NCBI GenBank assembly: GCA_030695205.1
Contig: JAUYTN010000033.1
Coordinates: forward strand, 1 to 64,000
DNA: 64,000 nucleotides
Direction: 5' to 3'
Source of the DNA: Burkholderiaceae bacterium
GTDB taxonomy: Bacteria > Pseudomonadota > Gammaproteobacteria > Burkholderiales > Burkholderiaceae_C
The notes under the pieces are model-generated. The model had not been told where the DNA came from. It saw only the letters and a list, made by a program, of their open reading frames with translations, and made no database searches. The translations under genes and the position numbers were made by a program. Below are positions 25,709-35,591 of the stretch, in pieces. Positions within the stretch are counted from its first letter, which is position 1. Each line of letters opens with the position of its first letter.

Positions 25709-27625
25709 ATGGCCACTCCCACTGCCACCACCGTCACCTCACCCGCCCTCTCCCGCTTGCAAACCGCCTGGTCGGTGCTGCGCCGTGTGGTGGCGTTGGC
25801 GCGGCCCTACTTCAGCTCGGACGAGCGCTGGCGGGCGCGCGGCCTGCTGGCGGCCATCGTCACCCTGAACCTGGGCGCGGTGTACATGCTGGTGCTCATC
25901 AACGACTGGAACCGGTTGTTTTACGACGCGCTGCAGAACAAAGACGAGGCGGTGTTCTGGCACCAGCTGGGGCGCTTTGCCTGGCTGGCGGGTGGCTACA
26001 TCGTGGTGGCGGTGTACAAGTTTTACCTGACGCAGCTGCTGGAAATGCGCTGGCGGGCCTGGATGACGGCGCATTTCATGGACCGCTGGCTGGCTGGCCA
26101 GGCCTTTTACCGCATGGAGCTGATGCGCTTTGGCCCCAGCCACGACGGATCAACGCCGCGCACGCCCGACAACCCCGACCAGCGCATGGCCGAAGACCTG
26201 AACCTGTTCACCAGCTACAGCGTGGGCCTGAGCATGGGGCTGCTGAATGCGGTGGTGACGCTGGTGAGTTTTGTCGGCATTTTGTGGGGGCTGTCGGGCG
26301 CGTTTGGCTTCGAGTTCCAGGGCTCGTCATGGGAAATCCCCGGCTTCATGGTGTGGATGGCGCTGGTGTACTGCATCGCGGGCAGCGTCATTACCCACTT
26401 CATCGGGCGGCCGCTGGTGGGGCTGAACTTTGCACAGCAAAAACGCGAGGCGGATTTTCGGCACCACCTGGTGCGGGTGCGCGAGTACAGCGAGTCCATC
26501 GCGTTGGACCGGGGCGAGGCGGTAGAGCGCGCCCACCTGGGCCAGCGCTTCACCGATGTATTGAGCAATTACCTGGCGCTGATTCGTGCCCAGAAGCGCC
26601 TGACGTGGTTCACCGTGGGGTTTGGCCAGGCGGCGGTGGTGTTTCCGTTTGTGGTGGCGGCGCCCCGGTTCTTCAGCGGGGCGATTCAGCTGGGCGAGCT
26701 GATGCAAATTGCCTCGGCCTTCGGGCGGGTACAGGATTCGCTGTCGTGGTTCATTGACAACTACGCCTCGCTCGCGGCGTGGCAAGCCACCACCGACCGA
26801 CTCACCAGTTTTGAAGACAGTTTTCAGGCCCTATCGCTTGTTAATATTAATAAGCTTGCTATTGATACAAACAAAAAACCTGGCACCACACACCCCGACA
26901 CCGATCCAACAGCCACCGCGACACCCGCCACAGCCCCGCCGGACACGGACGCCGGAGGCGGCGGATGGGCGACACACGGGCTGGCCTTGGCGCTGCCATC
27001 GGGGCGGCGCTTGGGCGTGCCTGCTGACCTGCGCATCGCGCCCGGCGACAAGCTGTGGGTGCAGGGGCCCTCAGGCAGTGGCAAATCGACGCTGTTTCGG
27101 GCGTTGGCCGGGATTTGGCCCTGGACGCAAGGCACGGTGAACCGCCCGCCAGACCACCCGGCGCGCACCCAGTTCTTGCCACAGCGACCGTACTTTCCGC
27201 AGGGGCCGTTGCGCGACGCGCTGGCCTACCCCGAGCCCGCCAGCCGCTACACCGATGCCCAACTGGCCCAGGCCCTGCGCGATGCCCTGCTGCCTGAGTT
27301 GGCCACCCGCCTGGACGATGAAGAGGCCTGGGGCCAGCAGCTCTCCGGTGGCGAGCAGCAGCGCCTGGCAGCAGCCCGAGCCCTGCTCAAGCAACCGCGC
27401 TGGCTGTTTGCCGACGAAGCCACCAGCGCCATGGACGCACAGGCCGAGGCCCACATCTACGCCCGCTTGCTGGCGGTGGTGGAGGCGCAGCACGGCGCCC
27501 TGGTGTCCATTGCCCACCGGCCCCAGGTGGCGCAGTACCACCGCCGTACGCTGCGGGTGCATGCGCAGGGCGATCCAGCAACCGACAAGTCCGCCCAGCC
27601 CTCCCAGGCCGCTCAGGTGACCTGA
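25709..27625 (+). CDS. ABC transporter, fused permease/ATPase (SbmA/BacA-like, YddA type)
   Basis: 638 residues. An N-terminal ABC_membrane_2 domain (about 20-350) with SbmA-like segments ([62 protein letters not shown]) is fused to an ATPase: Walker [15 protein letters not shown], signature [16 protein letters not shown], Walker [14 protein letters not shown]. The linker (about 375-420) is encoded first by an AT-rich repeat copy ([15 protein letters not shown]) and then by Thr/Pro/Asp-rich sequence. Substrate unknown; relatives take up or export peptides and vitamin-like compounds. The 3' end overlaps queC tail-to-tail by 13 bp. Confidence 0.9.
   Translation: MATPTATTVTSPALSRLQTAWSVLRRVVALARPYFSSDERWRARGLLAAIVTLNLGAVYMLVLINDWNRLFYDALQNKDEAVFWHQLGRFAWLAGGYIVVAVYKFYLTQLLEMRWRAWMTAHFMDRWLAGQAFYRMELMRFGPSHDGSTPRTPDNPDQRMAEDLNLFTSYSVGLSMGLLNAVVTLVSFVGILWGLSGAFGFEFQGSSWEIPGFMVWMALVYCIAGSVITHFIGRPLVGLNFAQQKREADFRHHLVRVREYSESIALDRGEAVERAHLGQRFTDVLSNYLALIRAQKRLTWFTVGFGQAAVVFPFVVAAPRFFSGAIQLGELMQIASAFGRVQDSLSWFIDNYASLAAWQATTDRLTSFEDSFQALSLVNINKLAIDTNKKPGTTHPDTDPTATATPATAPPDTDAGGGGWATHGLALALPSGRRLGVPADLRIAPGDKLWVQGPSGSGKSTLFRALAGIWPWTQGTVNRPPDHPARTQFLPQRPYFPQGPLRDALAYPEPASRYTDAQLAQALRDALLPELATRLDDEEAWGQQLSGGEQQRLAAARALLKQPRWLFADEATSAMDAQAEAHIYARLLAVVEAQHGALVSIAHRPQVAQYHRRTLRVHAQGDPATDKSAQPSQAAQVT
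26831..26868 (-). repeat. Dispersed AT-rich repeat, copy in the ABC transporter linker
   Basis: On the minus strand: CAATAGC, AAGCTTATT, AATATTAA, CAAGCGATAG. In frame; encodes about residues 375-387 between the membrane and ATPase domains. Confidence 0.7.
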
Positions 27626-28344
27626 CCGGCAAACACCCCATACCCGCGCTGGCGCAGTTCGCACGCCGGGCACGCCCCGCAGCCATAGCCCCAGGCATGG
27701 CGGTGGCTGCGGTCGCCTGCATAGCAGGTGTGGGTGTGCTCGATGATCAGGTCCACCAGCCGCCGGCCGCCCCCGGCCGGGTCCGCCCGCTGCCCCAGGT
27801 CGTGGGCCATGCGCCAGGTGTCGGCCTTGTCTATCCACATGAGTGGTGTGTCCACGAGAAAACGCTTGTCCATGCCCAGCGACAAGGCCAGTTGCATGGC
27901 CTTCATGGTGTCATCGCGACAGTCGGGGTAGCCGGAAAAGTCGGTTTCACACACCCCCGTCACGATGACCTGTACGTCGCGGCGGTACGCCAGCGCCGCC
28001 GCCAGCGTCAGAAACAGCAGGTTGCGACCCGGCACAAAGGTGTTGGGCAAGCCAGTCGCTTCCATGCGAAAGGCCATGTCGCGGGTGAGCGAGGTTTCAC
28101 TCACCTGGCCCAGCACCGCAAGGTCCAGCACATGATCGAGACCCAAGCGGGGCGACCACGCAGGAAACTGGTCGCGCAGCTGCTGCAGGACAGTGAGCCG
28201 CGCCTGCATCTCGACGTGGTGGCGCTGGCCATAGTCAAAACCGATGGTCTCTACCCGTTCAAAGCGGCTCAGGGCATGGGCCAGGCAGGTAGTGGAGTCC
28301 TGCCCCCCAGAAAACAGCACAAGTGCAGCGGTGTGCATGGCCAT
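27613..28344 (-). CDS. queC: 7-cyano-7-deazaguanine synthase
   Basis: Converts 7-carboxy-7-deazaguanine to preQ0 with ATP and ammonia, for queuosine tRNA modification. 243 residues from the ATG at 28344, which shares a base with the stop of the upstream HDOD gene (TGATG); a GTG at 28347 is also possible. The PP-loop [50 protein letters not shown] and the zinc ligands in HTCYAGD...[13 protein letters not shown] are all present. Probably co-transcribed from the flagellar side. Confidence 0.95.
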   Translation of the reverse strand: MAMHTAALVLFSGGQDSTTCLAHALSRFERVETIGFDYGQRHHVEMQARLTVLQQLRDQFPAWSPRLGLDHVLDLAVLGQVSETSLTRDMAFRMEATGLPNTFVPGRNLLFLTLAAALAYRRDVQVIVTGVCETDFSGYPDCRDDTMKAMQLALSLGMDKRFLVDTPLMWIDKADTWRMAHDLGQRADPAGGGRRLVDLIIEHTHTCYAGDRSHRHAWGYGCGACPACELRQRGYGVFAGQVT

Positions 28345-29609
28345 CACAAACCCCGCGCCGGCACAAAGGTCTGGCCCACCGGCTCGCGGGCGGTGGCCAA
28401 CAGCTCAATGACGGCGCGGTTGGCCTCGTCCAGGGTAAAGCCGCTGCGCTCGCAAATGCCGGGCAGCATGGACACGGCATCGGGGTTGGCCAAGGCCCGT
28501 GCAGTTTCCAGGTAGGCGACATAGGGCCCTTCGCGCCGGACCAGGCTGTTGAACACCCGGCTGGACAACGGCAGCTGCCGCAGCAGCTCGGCCAGGGGCT
28601 CTTTGAGCAGGCGGTCGAGGTGGGAGAACACCCCCGCCAGCTGGACCTCTCCTTTGAGTTCATCGTCGGAGTTGGGGCCCAGCAGCAGGCGCATGAGCCG
28701 GGTGCGCATGAGCATGGCGTGCCGCAGTGGCAGCAGGGAGCGGTCGGCGCTCGCGGTTTTTTGCACGTCCATCAGCCAGCGCGTGAGCTGCACATACCCC
28801 AGCATCATGAGGGCATGGCGCACCGACTCCACCTCGTGGGTCAGGCCAAATGAGGCGGAGTTGACCATGCGCAGCAGCCGGTACACCAGCACGGGGTCCT
28901 GGATGAGCAGCGCCTCCACCTGCTGGACGGTGGCCTCGGCCGCCAGCGCCTGCATGACCTGCACACACACGCGCTGGTCCATGGGTATGGGTTGCTGGGC
29001 CTTGGCGCTGAGCAACTCATCCTCGGGCCAGCCCACCAGACCCCAGGCCTGGCGCTTGTCCAGGCAATGATCGGCCAGCAAGCGGCTGGACACCCCCCGG
29101 TACAGGTGGCCCGCCAGAATGGGGCTCTCCAGCCGCTGCACATGGCCAGGCACCGAGAACTCGCCCCCCTGGGCATCGGCCTGCAGCGCCTGCAGGGCGT
29201 CCTCGGTGGACACCTCCAGCACGCCGCGCAGGCCCTGAAATTTTTTGGCGTACTCGCCAAACCTGCCCAATGGGCCTGACCACAGCAGCTGGTGCCCATA
29301 ACGGCGGGCCTGCAGCAGCAGTTCGCGGGCTTCGGTCTTGGCCCAGATGAACTCGGGCACCTCCAGCCAGGTGTTGCGCACCGGTGCCTGCTTGAGCAGG
29401 GCCACCAGCAGCGCGGGAGACGTGGTGGTCAGCAGCAGGGGCGGGGCATCGGCAGGGAAGTCGTCGATCAACACCCCCAGCAGCCGCACCAGGTCGACGG
29501 GCTTGTTGTGCACCGCGTGGACAGTCAGGCGCGATGCGCAGATTCGGCGGGTGCGGTCCCAGACGGGTTCAAACGCAAAGGCAATGTCGTCGAGGTCGGA
29601 GGGCAGCAT
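28344..29609 (-). CDS. HDOD-domain signalling protein
   Basis: 421 residues with an EAL-like but degenerate N-terminal half (FEPVWD..., no EAL/DDFGTG catalytic residues) and a C-terminal HDOD domain. The HDOD part has [28 protein letters not shown] and [22 protein letters not shown]. This resembles the YuxH / CdgR-like architecture, in which neither c-di-GMP hydrolysis nor phosphohydrolase activity is expected. It follows flgL by 9 bp, suggesting a role near motility control. Function inferred from architecture only. Confidence 0.85.
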   Translation of the reverse strand: MLPSDLDDIAFAFEPVWDRTRRICASRLTVHAVHNKPVDLVRLLGVLIDDFPADAPPLLLTTTSPALLVALLKQAPVRNTWLEVPEFIWAKTEARELLLQARRYGHQLLWSGPLGRFGEYAKKFQGLRGVLEVSTEDALQALQADAQGGEFSVPGHVQRLESPILAGHLYRGVSSRLLADHCLDKRQAWGLVGWPEDELLSAKAQQPIPMDQRVCVQVMQALAAEATVQQVEALLIQDPVLVYRLLRMVNSASFGLTHEVESVRHALMMLGYVQLTRWLMDVQKTASADRSLLPLRHAMLMRTRLMRLLLGPNSDDELKGEVQLAGVFSHLDRLLKEPLAELLRQLPLSSRVFNSLVRREGPYVAYLETARALANPDAVSMLPGICERSGFTLDEANRAVIELLATAREPVGQTFVPARGL

Positions 29610-29618
29610 GTGCCAACG

Positions 29619-30569
29619 TTACCTCAAATAATCGAACATGGACATCTTCTGCACCTGCGCATACGACTGCAACGCGGCCTGGTAGGCGGTCTGATTTTTC
29701 TGGAAATCGGAGATGGCCTTGACCATGTCCACGTCCACCAGGTCGGAGTTTTCTTTCTCGTAGGCCACGCTGCGCTCGTCAAACAGGGCCTTCATACCGT
29801 CGGCCCGGTTGAGCCAGTCGCCCAGCTTGCCACGGGCGGTGAGGAGCTGGTCCTGGCGGGTGGCCAGATCGGTGTGCACCTGGTCAAGCTCGGTGGCCAG
29901 AGCTGCACCACCCAGGTTGGACTCCAGCGCGCCAATGGCCCGGTCAAAGGTCTCCCACAGGTTGGTGCCGTCCGGGCCAAACACCTGGGAGCCGTCGATG
30001 CGGTGGGGCAAGGACGTGGGCGTGGCCGCCGCCTGGCCGGCCATGGCATCCCAGTTGACCGCGCGCCCGTCGGGCCCGTAGGACGTGGCAACGGGCGCGG
30101 ACACCACCTCCTCGAACGCGTCGCCTCTGTTGTTCAGCGGGCCCAGCCCCGAAAACAACGGGTTGCCCGCAGTGTCTTTCTGGTTGGCCAGGCCCAGCAC
30201 CTGCTCGCGCAGACCGCGTAACTCGGTGGCAATGCTGCGCTTGTCGCTGGCACTGAGTGCTGCATTGCCCGCCTGCACCACCAGCTCTTTGGTGCGCGTC
30301 AGGGCATCGCCCACCGAGGCCAGGGTGCTCTCGCCCTGTTGCAGCGCGCGCCGTGAAGCCTCCAGCCCCCGCAGGTCCGATGCGGTACGGGCCAACCGGT
30401 TTTGGGTGCGCTCGGACAAGGTGGCGGCCACCGCGTCGTCGCTGGCGCGCAACACCCGTTTGCCCGAACTGAGCTGCTCCTGCGAGGTACCCAGCTGCGT
30501 CTGGCGCTGCTGGATGTTGAGCACCGTGCGGTCGTAAGAGTTGGCGGTGGATACGCGGTAGATGGTCAT
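29619..30569 (-). CDS. flgL: Flagellar hook-filament junction protein FlgL
   Basis: HAP3, the adaptor between FlgK and flagellin. 316 residues with flagellin-like termini: YRVSTANSYDRTVLNIQQRQTQLGTSQEQLSSGKRVLRASDD at the N-terminus and DLVDVDMVKAISDFQKNQTAYQAALQSYAQVQKMSMFDYL at the C-terminus. It lies downstream of flgK at the end of the flgBCDEFGHIJKL run. Confidence 0.95.
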   Translation of the reverse strand: MTIYRVSTANSYDRTVLNIQQRQTQLGTSQEQLSSGKRVLRASDDAVAATLSERTQNRLARTASDLRGLEASRRALQQGESTLASVGDALTRTKELVVQAGNAALSASDKRSIATELRGLREQVLGLANQKDTAGNPLFSGLGPLNNRGDAFEEVVSAPVATSYGPDGRAVNWDAMAGQAAATPTSLPHRIDGSQVFGPDGTNLWETFDRAIGALESNLGGAALATELDQVHTDLATRQDQLLTARGKLGDWLNRADGMKALFDERSVAYEKENSDLVDVDMVKAISDFQKNQTAYQAALQSYAQVQKMSMFDYLR

Positions 30570-30609
30570 GGCTGGCTCCCGGTCGGGGTAGGTTCAGTCG
30601 GCGCGTGCA

Positions 30610-32634
30610 TCAGCGGAAGGTGGACATCAGGGTGTCAAACAGGCTTTGCACCGTGCCCATGTACTTTGCAGACGCCTGGTAGGCCTGCTGGAACTGGATC
30701 AGCTTGGCGGCTTCTTCGTCCAGATTGACCCCTGCCTGGTTGGCCCGCTGCATTTCGGCCGATGCCGCCTGGGTCTGTGAGAACTGCGCCGAAAACCGCA
30801 CCTCGCCCAGGCGGGAGGCCACCCCCGAAAACACGCTCACGTAGCCGTCGGCCAGGGTGGTGTTGCCATCGAACGTGGTCTGGTCGCGCAGCGCCAGCAT
30901 GGCCTGGGCGTTGCCCGCGTTGAACGACAGGCCGGTGGGGGGCGTTTGCGACAGCACAAACTGGTCCCCAGTGGCCGGTTCGCCCCGCAGGGTGAGTTGG
31001 TAAGACCACTGGTTGGCCGGTGGCCCGCTGCCGTCGCTGAGTGTGAACGACATAGGGCGGCCCGGCGTGTAGGCCACGCCCACCGCAGACACGGTGGCGG
31101 GTGCCGCAGGGGCCGACACCGACATGGTGCGGGTGGCTGCGTCGAACGTGAGGGTGAACCCGGGCACGGGTGTGGGGGATGCAGGCATACTGCCCCGCAC
31201 CAGCGACACCGACACCCCCTCAATGGCACTGGTGCCGCTGTTGGCAGGTGCAGGGGCTACGCCCAAGCGGGAGGCCACCGCCAGCTCGGCCGGAGCGCTG
31301 ATGGCGACGGCCAGGGCACGGGCTGCCTCGGCGCCGGGGCGCAGCACAAACCGGTCGCCGGTTTGCGTGCCGGGCTGCCCGGTGAGGCGCAATCCGTCAA
31401 ACTCGACCGCAGCCCCTGCCCCCAGCGGCACCGTGGCGGCGGTGGCCTGAAAGCCGTCATTGGGCGGCGTACCGGTGGGGTTGTACAAGGCGGGGTTGAA
31501 AAACCGCCCGTCCGACAGGCGCTGTATGCCCACGCTGGTGGCGCTGGTGTAGGTGACCTGGTAGTCCGACGCGGCCAGAGCCGTGCCGTCCACCACCTCC
31601 AGGGGCAGGGCCACTGGGGTGGCATTGGTCGTTGCGGGTTTGCCCGAGAGCGTGCCCACATCGAACAGCAAACCGCCAGGGGTGCCGTCCGTCTTCAGGC
31701 CACTTTGGTGCTGCGCATTCAATTCGCTGGCCACCGCCAACGCCATGCGCCCGAGCTGGGCACGGGTTTGGGCCAGGTCTTTGTTGACAAAGTCCTGCAA
31801 GCCCTTGAGCTCGCCACCGACCAGGTGTTCGTCCAGGATCTCAAATCGGTTGTTGCCCTGCACAAAACTCACGGCCTGGCGGTACTCACCATCCAGCGGG
31901 TCGCGGTCAGGACTCAGTGCAGCGGCCTTATTGCCAAGCACCAGCGGCAGGCTACCCGCCACAAACACGGTGATGGTGCCGTCACCCGCGCCAATGGTGT
32001 GGATTTGCACCTTTTTTCCCAAATCGGCCAGCAGCTGGTCGCGTTGGTCCATGAGGTCGTTGGGCACGGCGTTGGACGACTGGGTGCGGGCAATTCTGTC
32101 GTTGAGGCTGGCGATTTGCTGCGCCATCAGGTTGATGCTCTTGATGACCTCAGCCGACTGCAGCTGTGCGGTGGTTCCTAGCTCGTCGAGCCGGGCGGAC
32201 GTGTCCCGGATGCGGGCGGCCAGTTCGTCGGAGCGGCTGATAACGACGCCACGTGCGGTGGAGTCGGCAGGGGATGCATTCACATCCACCCAGGCATTGA
32301 GGGCACTGTTGAGCATGCTGCCCAGGCTGCCTTCGCCCAGCGGGAACAGGCTTTCGACCTGTTGCATCTTCTGGTGGCGCACCGCATCGGCGGCGGCCAC
32401 GGTCTGGGTGGCGTTGGCCTGTCGGGTCAGAAAGGCGTCGTAGGAGCGCTTGACCGATGCAACCTCGACCCCCTTGCCCATGTAGCCATTGCCAAACTGC
32501 TGACCGGGCACCTGCTGCAGATCGGTGGTCTGGCGGGAATAGCCCACGGTGTTGGCATTGGCAATGTTGTGGCCAATGGTTTGCAGCACCGCCTGGTTGG
32601 TGGTGAGGGCGCGGGCTGCGACGTTCAGGCTCAT
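30610..32634 (-). CDS. flgK: Flagellar hook-associated protein FlgK
   Basis: HAP1, the first junction protein on the hook. 674 residues. The N-terminal rod-like motif NVAARALTTNQAVLQTIGHNIANANTVGYSR and the C-terminal NLDEEAAKLIQFQQAYQASAKYMGTVQSLFDTLM are conserved. The central part (about 340-580) is long, Ala/Gly/Thr-rich and variable, which is usual for surface-exposed D2/D3 domains. Confidence 0.95.
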   Translation of the reverse strand: MSLNVAARALTTNQAVLQTIGHNIANANTVGYSRQTTDLQQVPGQQFGNGYMGKGVEVASVKRSYDAFLTRQANATQTVAAADAVRHQKMQQVESLFPLGEGSLGSMLNSALNAWVDVNASPADSTARGVVISRSDELAARIRDTSARLDELGTTAQLQSAEVIKSINLMAQQIASLNDRIARTQSSNAVPNDLMDQRDQLLADLGKKVQIHTIGAGDGTITVFVAGSLPLVLGNKAAALSPDRDPLDGEYRQAVSFVQGNNRFEILDEHLVGGELKGLQDFVNKDLAQTRAQLGRMALAVASELNAQHQSGLKTDGTPGGLLFDVGTLSGKPATTNATPVALPLEVVDGTALAASDYQVTYTSATSVGIQRLSDGRFFNPALYNPTGTPPNDGFQATAATVPLGAGAAVEFDGLRLTGQPGTQTGDRFVLRPGAEAARALAVAISAPAELAVASRLGVAPAPANSGTSAIEGVSVSLVRGSMPASPTPVPGFTLTFDAATRTMSVSAPAAPATVSAVGVAYTPGRPMSFTLSDGSGPPANQWSYQLTLRGEPATGDQFVLSQTPPTGLSFNAGNAQAMLALRDQTTFDGNTTLADGYVSVFSGVASRLGEVRFSAQFSQTQAASAEMQRANQAGVNLDEEAAKLIQFQQAYQASAKYMGTVQSLFDTLMSTFR

Positions 32635-32649
32635 GTCGGTCTCCGGGCA

Positions 32650-33549
32650 TCAGGCCTGGTTGGCCCGCTGCAGATTGAGCGTGGTGTTGATGGCCCGGCT
32701 GAGCTTGGCGGCGTACTGCGGATCGGTGGCGTAGCCCGCTTTTTGCAGCTGGGTGGCAAAGGCCTGCGCCGAGTCCAAGCTCTGCATGGCGGCCTGGTAG
32801 CGGGGGCTGTTGCCAATGAGGCGGGCGTAGTCCCGAAACGAGTCCTCGTAGGAGTCGTAGGCGCGGAACTTGGCCGTGACCTTGCGGGCCTCGCCGTTGA
32901 TGTATTCGGTGGTGGTGATCTCGGCCACCTTGCCCGTCCAGCCACCGGTGGCCTTGATGCCAAACAGGTTGAAGGAGTTGGAGCCGTCGGCATTTTTGAT
33001 TTCGCTGCGCCCCCAGCCCGTCTCGTGCCCCGCCTGGCCCAACATGAAGCTCGCGGGTATGCCCGCCTCGCCAGCCACGGTGGTGGCGGCCCTGGCGTGG
33101 CGGTCCACAAAGGCGGCCTGGCTGGTGGTGGGCGGCAGGGTGGCCAATGGCGCGACCCGACCACCCGTGGCTGGCGCTGCCTTGCCCGCAGACACACCAG
33201 CGTTGGCGCTGTTGGGGTCCATCTGGCGGGCCAGCTGGGCCTCGATGGCTGCACTCAGGCCACCGGGCATGCCGGTCATCTGCACCGACAGCTGCTGATC
33301 CAGCAAGTCGGTGGCCAGGCCTTGGCCAGGGTCTTCGTCCATCAGCCCGGATTTGGCGGTGGCCTCGCGCATGCTCTTGATGAGCTCGCGCATGAACAGC
33401 GACTCGAACTGCTTGGCCGCTTCCTTGATGGCGGCTTTGCCGTCCTGTCCGGCCTTGAACTTCAGGGCATTGAGCGAGTTGGCGTCACCCGCCAGCCCCT
33501 GTGCGCTGGTGAACTGCCCGGCGATGCCGGATGCGTTGAGCAGGGCCAT
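32650..33549 (-). CDS. flgJ: Flagellar rod assembly protein / muramidase FlgJ
   Basis: A two-domain FlgJ of 299 residues. The N-terminal rod-binding cap domain (AIKEAAKQFESLFMRELIKSMREAT) is followed by a C-terminal glucosaminidase/muramidase domain (FVDRHARAATTVAGEAGIPASFMLGQAGHETGWG..., FNLFGIKATGGWTGK) that opens the peptidoglycan for rod growth. The catalytic Glu lies in GHETGWG. Confidence 0.95.
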   Translation of the reverse strand: MALLNASGIAGQFTSAQGLAGDANSLNALKFKAGQDGKAAIKEAAKQFESLFMRELIKSMREATAKSGLMDEDPGQGLATDLLDQQLSVQMTGMPGGLSAAIEAQLARQMDPNSANAGVSAGKAAPATGGRVAPLATLPPTTSQAAFVDRHARAATTVAGEAGIPASFMLGQAGHETGWGRSEIKNADGSNSFNLFGIKATGGWTGKVAEITTTEYINGEARKVTAKFRAYDSYEDSFRDYARLIGNSPRYQAAMQSLDSAQAFATQLQKAGYATDPQYAAKLSRAINTTLNLQRANQA

Positions 33550-33550
33550 G

Positions 33551-34744
33551 TCAGATCACCTCCAGTTCGGCGTTGAGGGCACCGGCCGACTTCATGGCCT
33601 GCAAAATGGCCAGCAGGTCTTGCGGGGTAGCGCCCAAGGCGTTGAGTGCGTTGACGACATCGGAAAGCTGGGCGCCTGCGCGCATTTGCACCAGAGCACC
33701 GGGCTCTTGCTGGATCTTGATGTCGGTTTTCTCGGTCACCACGGTTTGCCCGCCGGTGGACAGCGCATTGGGCTGGCTGATGACCGGGGTGGAGCTGATG
33801 CTGACCGACAGGTTGCCGTGGGCGACGGCCACAGGGCTGAGGGTGACGGCCTGGTTGAGCACGATGGAGCCGGTGCGTGCGTTCACGATGACGCGTGCAC
33901 TGGGCACCGTGGCGTCCAGCCGCAGCTCCTCCACCTGGGCCATGAAGGCCACGCGGGCGTTGGAATCGGCCGGGGCCCTGACCTGCACCATGCGGCCATC
34001 CAGCGCCTGAGCGGTGCCATCGCCCAGCGCCCGGTTGATGGCCTGCGCCACCCGGCTGGCGGTGGCAAAGTCGGCGCTGTTGAGGCCCAGGGTCAGGGTG
34101 TCACCGCTCAAAAACGGGTTGGGCACGGCACGCTCCACCTGGCCACCACCTGGAATGCGGCCAGCACTCAGGTGGTTGACCTGCACCTTGCTGCCACCAC
34201 CCGACGCACCTGCGCCGCTGACGATGAGGTTGCCCGTGGCCAGGGCGTAAATTTCGCCGTCCACCCCTTTCAGGGGGGTGGTAATCAGGGTGCCGCCGCG
34301 CAAGGATTTGGCATTGCCAATGGACGACACCGTCACATCCACCGCCTGGCCCGCCTGGGCAAACGGTGGCAACTGGGCGGTGACCAGCACCGCAGCCACG
34401 TTTTTGAACTGGGGGTTGATACCTGCGGGCAGGGTGATGCCCAGCTGCTGCAGGTAGTTGTTCATGGCCTGGGCGGTGTATTGCATCTGGTTGGTCTGGT
34501 CGCCCGTGCCGTCCAGCCCCACCACCAGCCCGTAGCCGGTGAGCTGGTTCGAGCGCACGCCTTGCACGGCCGCCACTTCCTTGATGCGCATGGACTGCGC
34601 CAACACACCACCGCCCAGTGTGGCCAGCACAACGGCCAGCAGCGCACCCGCCACCCACCGTGTCCCAGTCACCCCACGCAGACGTGGCAAAGCCAGCCCA
34701 GCGCGTGGGGCGCTGGCTGGCTGGATGGGGGTGGTTGCAAACAT
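33551..34744 (-). CDS. flgI: Flagellar P-ring protein FlgI
   Basis: The periplasmic P-ring subunit; 397 residues from the ATG at 34744, which follows AAGGAG by 8 nt (an upstream in-frame ATG at 34801 has no such site). The signal peptide contains WVAGALLAVVLATLGGGVLAQ. RIKEVAAVQGVRSNQLTGYGLVVGLDGTGDQ and the C-terminal VNALNALGATPQDLLAILQAMKSAGALNAELEVI are strongly conserved. The stop is 2 bp from flgJ. Confidence 0.95.
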   Translation of the reverse strand: MFATTPIQPASAPRAGLALPRLRGVTGTRWVAGALLAVVLATLGGGVLAQSMRIKEVAAVQGVRSNQLTGYGLVVGLDGTGDQTNQMQYTAQAMNNYLQQLGITLPAGINPQFKNVAAVLVTAQLPPFAQAGQAVDVTVSSIGNAKSLRGGTLITTPLKGVDGEIYALATGNLIVSGAGASGGGSKVQVNHLSAGRIPGGGQVERAVPNPFLSGDTLTLGLNSADFATASRVAQAINRALGDGTAQALDGRMVQVRAPADSNARVAFMAQVEELRLDATVPSARVIVNARTGSIVLNQAVTLSPVAVAHGNLSVSISSTPVISQPNALSTGGQTVVTEKTDIKIQQEPGALVQMRAGAQLSDVVNALNALGATPQDLLAILQAMKSAGALNAELEVI

Positions 34745-34813
34745 CTCGGCACTCCTTGTCGGTTGCCGCCTGTGCAACGGGTGCACCAGGCGGTACGACA
34801 AGTTTGCCGAGAA

Positions 34814-35503
34814 CTAAAACGGCAGAACGCTCAAAAAGACACGGGATAACCAGCCTATTTGCTGTGCTTCCGCCTGTTGTCCACGGCCACGGGAGAGGAT
34901 GCGGGCATTGGCCACCTGGGTGGAGGCCACCACATTGCCAGGGCGGACGTGGCGGGGGTCCACCGTGCCGGAAAAGCGCAACACGTCCACGTTCTGGTTC
35001 ACCCCAATTTGCTTCTCGCCCGCCACCAGCAGGTGGCCGTTGGGCAGGACTTCCATGACGGTGGTGGTGATGACCCCCGAAAAGGTCTGGTTGTTGGCGG
35101 TGTCGCCCGCACCGGCAAAGGTGTTGGTGCTGTCGGCGCCCGCGCCCAGCTTGCCCAGCAAAGAGCCGCCACTGCCCAGCAGCGGCAAAGAGGTGATGCC
35201 GCTGTCCACCGTGCCCGTCTTGCTGACGTTGGAGGTGGACTTCTGGGTGGCAGTAACGGACTCCACAATTTGAATGGTCAGGCTATCACCCACCAGCCGG
35301 GCCCTGGGGTCCTCAAAGCCGGGGCGAAAGCTGGCGGCCTGAAACAAGCCACCGCTGTTGGCCTTGGGCGCAGCGGCTGCCTGCTGGGCCTGGCGGCGCC
35401 AGTCGATCGGTGGTGATTCGGCCAGCTCAACCTCTGGCACCTGCTGCAACGAGGCGCAACCCGTCAGCGCTACCACACCCACAGCGCCAGCCCACCGTGC
35501 CAA
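34814..35503 (-). CDS. flgH: Flagellar L-ring lipoprotein FlgH
   Basis: The outer-membrane L-ring subunit; 229 residues, lipobox LTGC (Cys16), then the conserved GSLF-like GGLFQAASFRPGFEDPRARLVGDSLTI and TFSGVITTTVMEVLPNGHLLVAGEKQI, ending RVFLSVLPF. The only available start is a TTG at 35503 without a clear ribosome site. The in-frame ATG at 35551, inside an AT-rich repeat copy, runs into TAG at 35522-35524. The signal peptide is therefore short at its basic end, and the true start is uncertain. Confidence 0.88.
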   Translation of the reverse strand: MARWAGAVGVVALTGCASLQQVPEVELAESPPIDWRRQAQQAAAAPKANSGGLFQAASFRPGFEDPRARLVGDSLTIQIVESVTATQKSTSNVSKTGTVDSGITSLPLLGSGGSLLGKLGAGADSTNTFAGAGDTANNQTFSGVITTTVMEVLPNGHLLVAGEKQIGVNQNVDVLRFSGTVDPRHVRPGNVVASTQVANARILSRGRGQQAEAQQIGWLSRVFLSVLPF

Positions 35504-35537
35504 TGGCCGGCGAACCCGGCGCTACACCGCAAACAAT

Positions 35538-35572
35538 TTAATAGCTGACATATCACCACCTATAAGCGAAAT
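35538..35572 (+). repeat. Dispersed AT-rich repeat, copy upstream of flgH
   Basis: TAATAGC, TGACATATC, ACCACC, TATAAGCGAAATAAG: the family order of words. It fills the flgG-flgH gap and carries the only nearby ATG codons on the minus strand. Confidence 0.6.
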
Positions 35573-35591
35573 AAGGCAAAAAAGCTATAAA

